Assembly (NCBI RefSeq): GCF_005860765.1 | Contig: NZ_VCEI01000029.1 | Span: 248,001 to 312,000 of the forward strand | Origin: Dyadobacter sediminis | Lineage (GTDB): Bacteria; Bacteroidota; Bacteroidia; Cytophagales; Spirosomataceae | Direction: 5' to 3' | DNA length: 64,000 nucleotides | In this document: positions 8,570-15,979 of the stretch, one piece after another | Layout of the letters: every line of letters begins with the position of its first letter | Position numbering within the stretch: position 1 is the stretch's first letter | Notes under the pieces: model-generated | Seen by the model: the letters and a program-made list of their open reading frames with translations, nothing else | The model's database searches: none | Told to the model about the DNA's origin: nothing | Made by a program: the position numbers and the translations under genes

Positions 8570-10309
8570 TTAATACAATGTCAGCTTCCCTTCCCGTGGC
8601 ATAGTGAAAATCTGTGATCCGTATACGATGTCAATATCGTCGTTTTTAATTGTTACGATCCCGATATTATAGTCTCCCGGCTCGGTTGTATCCTGAAAGA
8701 TATTGACCGTGAAGCCGGAACTGTATTGCTTCTTCATTTTCAGGAATGACATATAACCTTGATTTCTGTTCCACTCGGGTGAGAGAATGTACGTTTTGTC
8801 TTTTGAAACAGACTTTAAAATCAAATAGGTTTCAGCAGTTTCGGGATGAACAATATCATCGGAAAAAATCTGATAGTAATAAACTCCTCCGTAAGCCGGA
8901 AGTATTTTATTCTCAAAGCGAAATTTCAGATCCTTATTAACCTGCCGGCTTGCATTAGTATCGATCCGGTTGCCGACTTTGGTAAAAATTGTTTGTGGAA
9001 ATTGGTAGATGCCTGCTTGTAGTGCATCCTCAAATTGCTCGGCACCTTTTTTCGTAAATGGATAAAGCTTTCCTTGTATTGTCTGGTTTTTCTGAAGCAT
9101 ATAAACATCTGTCTGAAGAGAATTTTGCCAGTGCGCCACAACCGGACCATAGTGCCAGTGCATGTAAGCACAATACAAAAACGAGAACGGAATAGAAACA
9201 AGCAGAAAGTAATTACGCCAGGAACCTCTGAACGAAAACAGTAAGAGGCAATATACCATGACAACAATAAGTACGGAGTAAACTTCATAACGGTCAATGA
9301 TCAGTGTAGAGCTGTTTTGTCCACGAGAAATCGCTGCTCCTGCTGCCGTGATGACAAAAGACACAGCTGTAAAAAAGATGACAAATTCGCTGGATTCTTT
9401 ATCGGAAAGGCTGGAATTACGCTTTGTAAAATAATTCAATAGGAACTTTACAGAAATAAACAGCATCAGCGCAGACAGGATGCCGCCAACTACAACAGCA
9501 TCTGCGGGTTTTAACCTGATAGCAAAAAAAGTACTCCCCATAAAGCTGAAAAAGCAACACAAAATACGCAAAGGTGCATTAAGCAATTGTTCCGACTGGT
9601 TGGAATAGCCATTCAGACCTACGACGGTCGGCATGCCCAGATAGAATACACATGCATACAAACCAACAAACAGCGTCCATATTCCGGCTTTTTTGTAGTC
9701 ATGCATGCTAATCAGCTGAGCGATTCCTAACATGATAACATAAATTCCATTTCCGTTTGTGCAAGGATGCAGGGCGGCCAGTATCAAGGCTGCTATAAAA
9801 CCTTTGTTACTGCGTTTTGAAAGGCAGTAGAACATGGCGATTGTCAGAAAAACCGAAAACATGTACTGCAATGTGCTGATTGGCCAGAAAATATTTCTGT
9901 GGACCGACGGCTGGAACATCAGCAGAGCGACCGGAATCATTGTAACCGGTGACTGTCCGGCACTGCGCATTGTGAAAAACGTTATAACAAAGAACATTGC
10001 ATAAACACTGGTGCCGAGTAGCATCATTGATCTCAGGTTATAGCTTCCTTCAACATAGTAATCGAGCAATGCAATGGAAAACGGAAAACCGAAACGGTGG
10101 CCATTAAAATTCTGAAATAATTCGCCAAAGCGGGTTAAAGGGCTTTCTGAAACCCGCCGGATTATGGATATCACTCTGAAATCATCGAAATACGGTGCGT
10201 TGAAAGCATGCTTGGAAACAAAGAGAAAGAAGTAAAACATAACCAGGCCAAGCGTAAAGAATACGATCCATTTCTGGAAAATGTACTGTTTTGGTGTGTG
10301 CAAGTGCAT
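8570..10309 (-). CDS. Multi-pass membrane protein, GT-C glycosyltransferase-like
   Basis: About 579 residues from the ATG at 10309 (an upstream Met at 10372 adds 21 residues). The N-terminus has a membrane helix, followed by a loop with APYFDDFR. A paired acidic motif in the first external loop is typical of GT-C lipid-linked sugar transferases. About ten more hydrophobic segments follow up to residue about 390, then a C-terminal soluble domain of about 190 residues with no family I recognise. Many such O-antigen or surface glycan enzymes are poorly conserved. It is followed by no partner gene and is separated from the cytochrome gene by a terminator. The function is a guess; the membrane topology is clear. 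Confidence 0.6.
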   Translation of the reverse strand: MHLHTPKQYIFQKWIVFFTLGLVMFYFFLFVSKHAFNAPYFDDFRVISIIRRVSESPLTRFGELFQNFNGHRFGFPFSIALLDYYVEGSYNLRSMMLLGTSVYAMFFVITFFTMRSAGQSPVTMIPVALLMFQPSVHRNIFWPISTLQYMFSVFLTIAMFYCLSKRSNKGFIAALILAALHPCTNGNGIYVIMLGIAQLISMHDYKKAGIWTLFVGLYACVFYLGMPTVVGLNGYSNQSEQLLNAPLRILCCFFSFMGSTFFAIRLKPADAVVVGGILSALMLFISVKFLLNYFTKRNSSLSDKESSEFVIFFTAVSFVITAAGAAISRGQNSSTLIIDRYEVYSVLIVVMVYCLLLFSFRGSWRNYFLLVSIPFSFLYCAYMHWHYGPVVAHWQNSLQTDVYMLQKNQTIQGKLYPFTKKGAEQFEDALQAGIYQFPQTIFTKVGNRIDTNASRQVNKDLKFRFENKILPAYGGVYYYQIFSDDIVHPETAETYLILKSVSKDKTYILSPEWNRNQGYMSFLKMKKQYSSGFTVNIFQDTTEPGDYNIGIVTIKNDDIDIVYGSQIFTMPREGKLTLY

Positions 10310-10445
10310 TATACATGTGAATTGGGTACTTGTTAAATATATCAGGTATTTAACAGGTAATCTGCCAGCCATATGTCATTAATGAGCCATTGCCAATCTG
10401 TAATTATCTAACGTAGCCTACACGCTTATATCCGGCATAATAAAC

Positions 10446-10480
10446 AAAAACGTCCGGCCTGATTCAGGCCGGACGTTTTT
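10446..10480. terminator. Terminator downstream of cytochrome c gene
   Basis: A perfect 17-bp inverted repeat (10446-10462 and 10464-10480) with a GC-rich core and flanking A5/T5 runs. It lies just after the minus-strand cytochrome gene and before the start of the membrane protein gene. Confidence 0.88.
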
Positions 10481-10504
10481 GACAATCTTAATTTGTAATG
10501 CAGC

Positions 10505-11101
10505 TTACAAGGAATTGATCCAGTTCGCTATAACTACAATTTCTGCTTTGGGAACTTGTGGAAACGGTGCCATTGGAGGGTAACCCGGCCAGTGCTCAGG
10601 CTTTGGCGCATGAACAAGTTCCACGATCTGATCCGCTGTATATTTCCTTTTGGCAACTTCCGCATAGGCCGGCCCGATTACTTTGTCATAAGCCTGATGA
10701 CAGGCCAGACATGCATGCTTGTTTAGTAGCGCCGAAACATCCGCCGGAATTGGTTTACGTTTTGGAGCAGCATTTGCTGCCGGTGCTGCGCCAGCCGATG
10801 CCGTGCCAGCCGCAGCTGCGCCTGTTGCACTACCGGAAGAACCTGCTGCCGAAGTGCTGTCACCAGTTTTGCCTGTTTCTGTACCAGAAGCCGCAGGCGA
10901 CGTTGTTGCCGGTGCGCGAACAGGTTCAGGCTGGTTTCTTCTTTCATTCTGAAGCGTCACAAGCGCCGCTTCTTCTCTTGATTTACTGCCGGAACCATAA
11001 TAGTAATCGTATTTTTCACGGTCTTCCTTTGAAGAACAGCCGATGCAGAAGGAAACTGCCAGGGCAACAAGCGCCAAAGAAGTACTTTTTTTAAGTGTCA
11101 T
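10505..11101 (-). CDS. c-type cytochrome lipoprotein with Ala/Gly/Ser-rich linker
   Basis: A 198-residue lipoprotein with lipobox FCIGC (Cys22). After a charged segment (about 23-60) comes a low-complexity linker rich in Ala, Gly, Ser and Thr (about 61-112). A small class I cytochrome c domain follows (about 115-198), with heme site CLACH and a distal Met in PPMAPFP (about 173-179), ending VIANWINSL. It most likely carries electrons at the membrane surface, the linker acting as a flexible tether. It is divergent from rpmG, with no oxidase genes beside it, so its partner is unknown. Confidence 0.88.
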   Translation of the reverse strand: MTLKKSTSLALVALAVSFCIGCSSKEDREKYDYYYGSGSKSREEAALVTLQNERRNQPEPVRAPATTSPAASGTETGKTGDSTSAAGSSGSATGAAAAGTASAGAAPAANAAPKRKPIPADVSALLNKHACLACHQAYDKVIGPAYAEVAKRKYTADQIVELVHAPKPEHWPGYPPMAPFPQVPKAEIVVIANWINSL

Positions 11102-11318
11102 TGTTTTAAAATTTTAAATAATTTCCGCCAGATAAGGATTTCACAATAATTTGCCACACGAAGAAAGCAAGTTTGTACTAGATTTCCTTCATATCGCTTA
11201 TAGAAATTAGCAGTGCCTCAAATATTATGCCGCGTTATCGGTTTGTTCTCCAATTTGTTAAGGCTTATTCCAAAGTAACGGAATCGTTAAAAAATTAATC
11301 TTTATTTAAAACATAGTA

Positions 11319-11349
11319 TTGTGAATAAAACGAAATGTTATTACTTTTG
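11319..11349 (+). promoter_or_regulatory. Bacteroidota-type promoter of rpmG cluster
   Basis: TTG at 11319-11321 and TACTTTTG at 11342-11349, separated by 20 bp, match the Bacteroidota -33/-7 (TTG / TAnnTTTG) consensus. The rpmG start codon lies 30 nt downstream. This is the best promoter match I found in the window. Confidence 0.65.
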
Positions 11350-11378
11350 CAGTCCTATTTGTAAAACGATGTAAAGTA

Positions 11379-11561
11379 ATGGCTAAGAAAGGTAATAGAG
11401 TACAGGTTATATTGGAATGCACAGAACAAAAAGATAGTGGTGTTCCGGGAATGTCACGTTATGTGACTACAAAAAATCGGAAAAATACGCCTGGCCGTAT
11501 GGAACTGAAAAAATTCAATTCATTTCTGAGACGCTATACAGTCCACAAGGAAATTAAATAA
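11379..11561 (+). CDS. rpmG: 50S ribosomal protein L33
   Basis: The 60-residue product starts [16 protein letters not shown] and contains the L33 block [19 protein letters not shown], the usual length and pattern. It lacks the paired CxxC zinc motifs, so it is the zinc-independent form. It leads a cluster with DUF4295, ftsY and rimO, an arrangement typical of Bacteroidota. In many relatives rpmB (L28) sits just before it; here rpmB lies about 23 kb away on the other strand. Confidence 0.97.
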   Translation: MAKKGNRVQVILECTEQKDSGVPGMSRYVTTKNRKNTPGRMELKKFNSFLRRYTVHKEIK

Positions 11562-11661
11562 GTTGATTGTCATCCGTTAGCTGCGTAAGTGACCGGAAAT
11601 CAGTATTTGACAGTACGCTTATAACAGTTAATATTCATAATACTATTTAAAATATACAGAT

Positions 11662-11814
11662 ATGGCAAAGAAAGTAGTTGCTACCCTGAAAAAAGAAGGC
11701 GGTAAATCATTTGCCAAAGTGATTAAAGCCGTAAAATCTCCTAAAACCGGAGCATATACCTTCAAAGAAGAAATTGTGCCTCTTGACGGTGTTCAAGGCG
11801 CATTAAAAAGCTGA
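11662..11814 (+). CDS. DUF4295 small basic protein
   Basis: A 50-residue basic protein read directly from the sequence, starting MAKKVVATLKKEGGKSFAKV and ending QGALKS. It matches the Bacteroidota-specific DUF4295 family that sits between rpmG and ftsY. It may be a ribosome-associated protein, given position and charge, but no activity has been shown that I know of. It lies 100 nt after rpmG and is followed by a hairpin terminator. Confidence 0.88.
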   Translation: MAKKVVATLKKEGGKSFAKVIKAVKSPKTGAYTFKEEIVPLDGVQGALKS

Positions 11815-11843
11815 GCCTGAAAAGGTTCTGTCATTGAGTTTGT

Positions 11844-11869
11844 AAAAAGTCCCTTTCGGGACTTTTTTT
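11844..11869 (+). terminator. Rho-independent terminator after DUF4295
   Basis: A 10-bp stem (11844-11853 / 11858-11867) with a TTTC loop followed by a T run. It separates the ribosomal genes from ftsY, so ftsY may have its own promoter or depend on read-through. Confidence 0.85.
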
Positions 11870-11923
11870 GTTTATTTTTGGGCACACATGCGCTGTAACT
11901 GATTTTACCCAATTCATACTATT

Positions 11924-12886
11924 ATGAGCCTATTCGGTTTTTTTTCAAAAGAGAAAAAGGAAACACTTGATAAAGGGCTGGAAAAAACCAAAGACAGTTT
12001 CTTTGGCAAATTGTCCCGTGCCATTGTCGGTAAAACCACGATTGATGAAGACGTTCTGGACGAACTGGAAGATATTCTGGTCAGCTCCGATGTCGGCGTC
12101 GAAACGACGGTTAAGATTATCAAGCGTATCGAAGAGCGGGTTGCAAGGGATAAATATGCAACAACTGCCGAGCTGAACGGCATACTGCGTGAAGAAATTG
12201 CAGCACTTCTTACCGAAAATAAATCCGTAGATATCAAGGACAGTTTTGAAACCGAGCATTTGCCCAAACCTTATGTCATTATGGTTGTAGGCGTAAACGG
12301 CGTTGGCAAAACGACAACAATTGGAAAACTTGCGCATCAGTTTCATCAGCGCGGACATAAAGTGGTGCTTGGCGCAGCCGATACATTCCGCGCGGCAGCC
12401 GTAGATCAGCTCAAACTATGGGGAAAACGTGTAGATGTTCCGGTGATTGATCACGGCATGAACACCGATCCGTCTGCAGTAGCTTACGATGCATTGCTGA
12501 AAGGCACTGAAACCGGTGCCGATGTCATTATCATTGACACGGCCGGCCGCTTGCATACGAAAGTTAACCTGATGAATGAACTGGCTAAAATCAAGCGTGT
12601 CATGCAGAAAATCATTCCCGATGCACCGCATGAAGTACTGCTCGTGCTCGACGGAAGCACCGGCCAGAACGCTGTGATCCAGGCAAGGGAATTTACCAAA
12701 GTAACCGAAATCACGGCACTCGCCGTAACAAAACTGGACGGAACGGCAAAAGGCGGCGTTGTAATCGGGATTTCGGATGAATTCAAAATTCCGGTAAAAT
12801 ACATCGGTGTCGGTGAAAAAATGGATGATCTGCAGGTATTTGATCGCAGCGAATTCGTCGATTCTCTGTTCAAGAAAATAGGCTGA
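11924..12886 (+). CDS. ftsY: Signal recognition particle receptor FtsY
   Basis: A 320-residue SRP receptor GTPase that docks SRP-bound ribosomes at the inner membrane. The charged N-terminus is short (about 25 residues), then comes the N-domain, then the NG GTPase domain with G1 GVNGVGKTTTIGKLA (about 122-136), DTFRAAAVDQLK (about 151-162), DTAGRLHTK (about 205-213) and TKLDGTAKGG (about 268-277). The length is in the short FtsY class without a large acidic A-domain. rimO follows after 124 nt. Confidence 0.97.
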   Translation: MSLFGFFSKEKKETLDKGLEKTKDSFFGKLSRAIVGKTTIDEDVLDELEDILVSSDVGVETTVKIIKRIEERVARDKYATTAELNGILREEIAALLTENKSVDIKDSFETEHLPKPYVIMVVGVNGVGKTTTIGKLAHQFHQRGHKVVLGAADTFRAAAVDQLKLWGKRVDVPVIDHGMNTDPSAVAYDALLKGTETGADVIIIDTAGRLHTKVNLMNELAKIKRVMQKIIPDAPHEVLLVLDGSTGQNAVIQAREFTKVTEITALAVTKLDGTAKGGVVIGISDEFKIPVKYIGVGEKMDDLQVFDRSEFVDSLFKKIG

Positions 12887-13010
12887 CACAGATTTCCCGA
12901 ACTTTGCGCTTCGTTTTATGGTTCATTATCAATCACTTTGCTGATAAAAGATAATCTCTATTTTTAATTAAAATCAATAGCTAGCGGCCAGTTGCTAATA
13001 GCTGACTCCA

Positions 13011-14330
13011 ATGAAAACCAAAGGAATTGTCAAGAATAAAGTAAATATTGTAACGCTGGGCTGCTCTAAAAACCTGGTCGATTCCGAAGTGCTTTATACA
13101 CAACTGAAAGGAAACGGATTTACTGTCGCACATGAATCCAAAAAGGATGATTCACAGATCGTTGTAATCAATACCTGCGGATTTATCGATAATGCCAAAG
13201 AGGAATCGGTAAATACGATTCTGCGCTACGCCGATGCAAAGGCAGCCGGAATGGTGGATAAAATTTATGTGACAGGCTGCCTTTCACACCGCTACAAAGA
13301 TGAACTCTCTGTTGAAATACCAACTGTAGACGCATGGTTTGGAACAAACGAACTTCCGAGGCTGCTTAAAACACTGAAAGCGGATTACAAGCACGAACTG
13401 GTCGGAGAACGCTTGCTGACGACGCCTGCGCATTATGCATACCTCAAAATTGCAGAAGGCTGCGATCGTCCATGCAGTTTCTGCGCCATTCCGATCATGC
13501 GTGGAAGCCATGTTTCACGTCCGATTGATGAACTGGTAAAAGAAGCTAAATCGCTGGCGAAACGAGGCACTAAAGAACTGATTCTCATTGCGCAGGACCT
13601 TACTTACTACGGTCTGGATATTTACAAGAAAAGGAATTTGTCTGATCTTATTGCAAGGCTTTCCGATGTGGAAGGCATTGATTGGATCCGCTTGCAGTAT
13701 GCTTATCCGGCCGGTTTTCCGATGGATATTCTGGATGTGATGAACGAACGAAGCAACGTTTGCAAATACCTGGATATGCCTTTGCAGTCCGGCTCAACCG
13801 AAATCCTGAAATCCATGCGCCGCGGTATTACGCGCGAAAAAACAGAGGCTTTGATTGAAACGATCCGCGATAAAGTACCGGGAATCGCATTAAGGACTAC
13901 GCTGATCGTCGGGCATCCGGGTGAAACGGAAGCTTTGTTTGATGAAACTTACGAGTTTGTGGAAAAAATGCGTTTTGACCGGCTCGGTGCGTTTCAGTAC
14001 TCGCATGAAGACAATACGCATTCCTATACCATGGCCGACGACATTCCGGAAGAGATCAAACAGGAACGTGCAGATGCCATTATGGAACTTCAGCAGGGAA
14101 TTTCCTACGAGTTGAATCAGCAGAAAATCGGCAATACCTATAAAGTCCTTTTTGACCGCAAGGAAGGCGGTCATTTTATTGGGCGTACCGAGTTCGATTC
14201 GCCGGAAGTGGATAATGAAGTACTTGTTCCTGCAAGCCAGTATGTAAGGCTAGGCGATTTTGCACGCGTAAAGATTACTTCTGCAGAGGAATTTGACTTG
14301 TACGGAGAAGTAGTTCCCGATTTTCTTTAA
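13011..14330 (+). CDS. rimO: Ribosomal protein S12 methylthiotransferase RimO
   Basis: A radical-SAM enzyme that adds a methylthio group to an Asp of ribosomal protein S12. The 439-residue product has the N-terminal MTTase domain with cysteines in LGCSKN, NTCGFI and VTGCLS, the radical-SAM motif CDRPCSFC (CxxxCxxC, about residues 156-163), and a C-terminal TRAM domain (about 370-439). RimO rather than MiaB is favoured by the LGCSKNLVDSE start and the length. The 124 nt before it contain a partial GCTAGC/GCTAATAGC repeat-like sequence at about 12980-13005, related in style to other intergenic repeats here. Confidence 0.95.
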   Translation: MKTKGIVKNKVNIVTLGCSKNLVDSEVLYTQLKGNGFTVAHESKKDDSQIVVINTCGFIDNAKEESVNTILRYADAKAAGMVDKIYVTGCLSHRYKDELSVEIPTVDAWFGTNELPRLLKTLKADYKHELVGERLLTTPAHYAYLKIAEGCDRPCSFCAIPIMRGSHVSRPIDELVKEAKSLAKRGTKELILIAQDLTYYGLDIYKKRNLSDLIARLSDVEGIDWIRLQYAYPAGFPMDILDVMNERSNVCKYLDMPLQSGSTEILKSMRRGITREKTEALIETIRDKVPGIALRTTLIVGHPGETEALFDETYEFVEKMRFDRLGAFQYSHEDNTHSYTMADDIPEEIKQERADAIMELQQGISYELNQQKIGNTYKVLFDRKEGGHFIGRTEFDSPEVDNEVLVPASQYVRLGDFARVKITSAEEFDLYGEVVPDFL

Positions 14331-14390
14331 CTCTGTTCCGACTTTAGTAAATTTGTGCATTACGCAGCACAGAAAAATATTTTAATTACA

Positions 14391-14867
14391 ATGTTACAAA
14401 GAATTCAGACCGTTTTTTTAGCCATTACAATCATCGGAATGGGCGTTTTTCTCTCTTTTCCGATATGGAGCAAAACTGCCATTGCAGGAGAAGAAAGAGC
14501 AGATCTTACCGCCATCCGATTGAATCACGAAATCAATGCCGTACAATCCAATGTGCAGCCGGTATATTATCTTATTATTCTGGCCATACTTGTAGCCGGC
14601 GTTGCGGCTTATGCCATATTTCAGTACAAAAACCGGGTTTTGCAATCGGCACTTTGCGCAGTGAACTCCATTTTAATGACCATTACAATGGGGCTTGTGA
14701 TTTATTTCACTTTTTATAAAACGGCCAAATTGTTTGATCCAAATTCTCCGGGCAATTACGAAACCGGATTTTACGGCCTTGTGGCGGCCATGCTTGCCAA
14801 TGTTTTCGCCAATCGTTTCATCCGGAAAGATGAACGCACGGTGCAGCAATCCAAAAGATTCAGATAA
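14391..14867 (+). CDS. DUF4293 membrane protein
   Basis: A 158-residue integral membrane protein with four hydrophobic segments (about 6-26, 58-78, 88-108 and 127-145). It begins MLQRIQTVFLAI, the typical start of the Bacteroidota DUF4293 family, hence the choice of the ATG at 14391 rather than one 36 nt earlier. The family function is unknown. It follows rimO by 60 nt and ends at a strong terminator shared with kdsD. Confidence 0.85.
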   Translation: MLQRIQTVFLAITIIGMGVFLSFPIWSKTAIAGEERADLTAIRLNHEINAVQSNVQPVYYLIILAILVAGVAAYAIFQYKNRVLQSALCAVNSILMTITMGLVIYFTFYKTAKLFDPNSPGNYETGFYGLVAAMLANVFANRFIRKDERTVQQSKRFR

Positions 14868-14870
14868 AAC

Positions 14871-14913
14871 AGAAAACAGCCAATTTGATGTAACATCAAA
14901 TTGGCTGTTTTCT
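14871..14913. terminator. Bidirectional terminator, DUF4293 / kdsD
   Basis: A perfect 20-bp inverted repeat (14871-14890 and 14894-14913) with a 3-nt loop. The right arm overlaps the kdsD stop codon, so it serves both convergent genes. Confidence 0.85.
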
Positions 14914-15886
14914 ATACAAGCCCTTCCCGCAAAAGATCGTGCAGGTGAACAAAGCCCAGCACTTTTTCATTTTCCACAACGACAATCTGCGTTATACTTT
15001 TTGCCTGCATGATTTCCAGCGCTTTCACCGCGTATTCGTCTGGAGAAACGCATACTGGAGAAGTTGTCATGATGTCGCAGGCTTTCAGGTGTAAAATGCT
15101 GTCTCCGGCATGCAGATTTAGCATCCGCCGCAAATCTCCGTCTGTAATAATTCCGGCCATATCGCCCGAGGCTTTTTCAACAACAGTCGCGCCGAGCCTT
15201 TTGGAAGTAATTTCAAGTATGACTTCTTTCAGTGTGGCATTTTCCTGTACGACAGGAAGTGCATTATTGGGATAAATGTCACAAACTTTCAGATAAAGCC
15301 TTTTTCCCAAAGAACCTCCCGGATGAAATCTTGCAAAATCGTCATGCGTAAATCCTCTTGCTTCCAGCAGACTTATGGCCAGCGCGTCGCCCAGCGCCAT
15401 GGCAACGGAAGTGCTTGTCGTTGGCGCAAGATTCAGTGAATCGGCCTCGACCGGCGCATATGCATGCAAAACATAATGGCTGTTGCGTGACAAGTACGAA
15501 TCATTGTTGCTGACCATCGCGATCATAACAACGCCCGTCCGTTTCAGAAGCGGAACCAGCACTTTTATTTCAGGCGTATCGCCGCTTTTGGAGATCACAA
15601 TCACAACATCGTTTTGCTGTATCATGCCCAGATCACCGTGTATGGCATCAGCCGCATGCATGAATAATGCAGGTGTTCCGGTGGAATTCAGCGTCGCCAC
15701 AATTTTTTGCCCGACGATCGCACTTTTCCCGATTCCGCTGATTACAACCCGTCCGCCAGAATTTAATATGGCATATACGCATTTTTCAAATTCATCATCA
15801 ATCAAATCGATCAGATTATGCAAAGCTTCAGCCTCCTGCCGCAATACATCTTTTGCTATTGACTGAATATTTTTTATTAATTTCAA
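14912..15886 (-). CDS. kdsD: D-arabinose 5-phosphate isomerase (KdsD/KpsF family)
   Basis: Interconverts ribulose-5-phosphate and arabinose-5-phosphate, the first step to KDO for lipopolysaccharide. The 324 residues comprise an N-terminal SIS sugar-isomerase domain (about 1-190; GIGKSAIVGQK, HGDLGM, SKSGDTPE, ARFHPGGSLGKRL) and two CBS domains (about 205-324). The length and domain order match KdsD. A TATCTTTG -7-like element lies at 15938-15945 upstream on the minus strand. Its stop codon is inside the bidirectional terminator hairpin. Confidence 0.94.
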   Translation of the reverse strand: MKLIKNIQSIAKDVLRQEAEALHNLIDLIDDEFEKCVYAILNSGGRVVISGIGKSAIVGQKIVATLNSTGTPALFMHAADAIHGDLGMIQQNDVVIVISKSGDTPEIKVLVPLLKRTGVVMIAMVSNNDSYLSRNSHYVLHAYAPVEADSLNLAPTTSTSVAMALGDALAISLLEARGFTHDDFARFHPGGSLGKRLYLKVCDIYPNNALPVVQENATLKEVILEITSKRLGATVVEKASGDMAGIITDGDLRRMLNLHAGDSILHLKACDIMTTSPVCVSPDEYAVKALEIMQAKSITQIVVVENEKVLGFVHLHDLLREGLV

Positions 15887-15937
15887 ATCTGAAACACTGT
15901 TTTATTAAGAACCAATTGTAATTGTCAATTTCAAAAG

Positions 15938-15945
15938 CAAAGATA
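15938..15945 (-). promoter_or_regulatory. Putative -7 element of kdsD
   Basis: Minus-strand TATCTTTG, matching TAnnTTTG, 52 nt before the kdsD start codon. It lies in the short divergent spacer between kdsD and recQ. No clear -33 TTG partner was seen. Confidence 0.45.
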
Positions 15946-15979
15946 TAGAAGTTTGGGATAACCATTTTGTTAACAGAGT

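Noticed and set aside
15459-15470. TATGC-AT-GCAAA, a partial match to the beta-oxidation operator
   Set aside because: It lies inside the kdsD coding region and the second arm is imperfect (GCAAA instead of GCATA).
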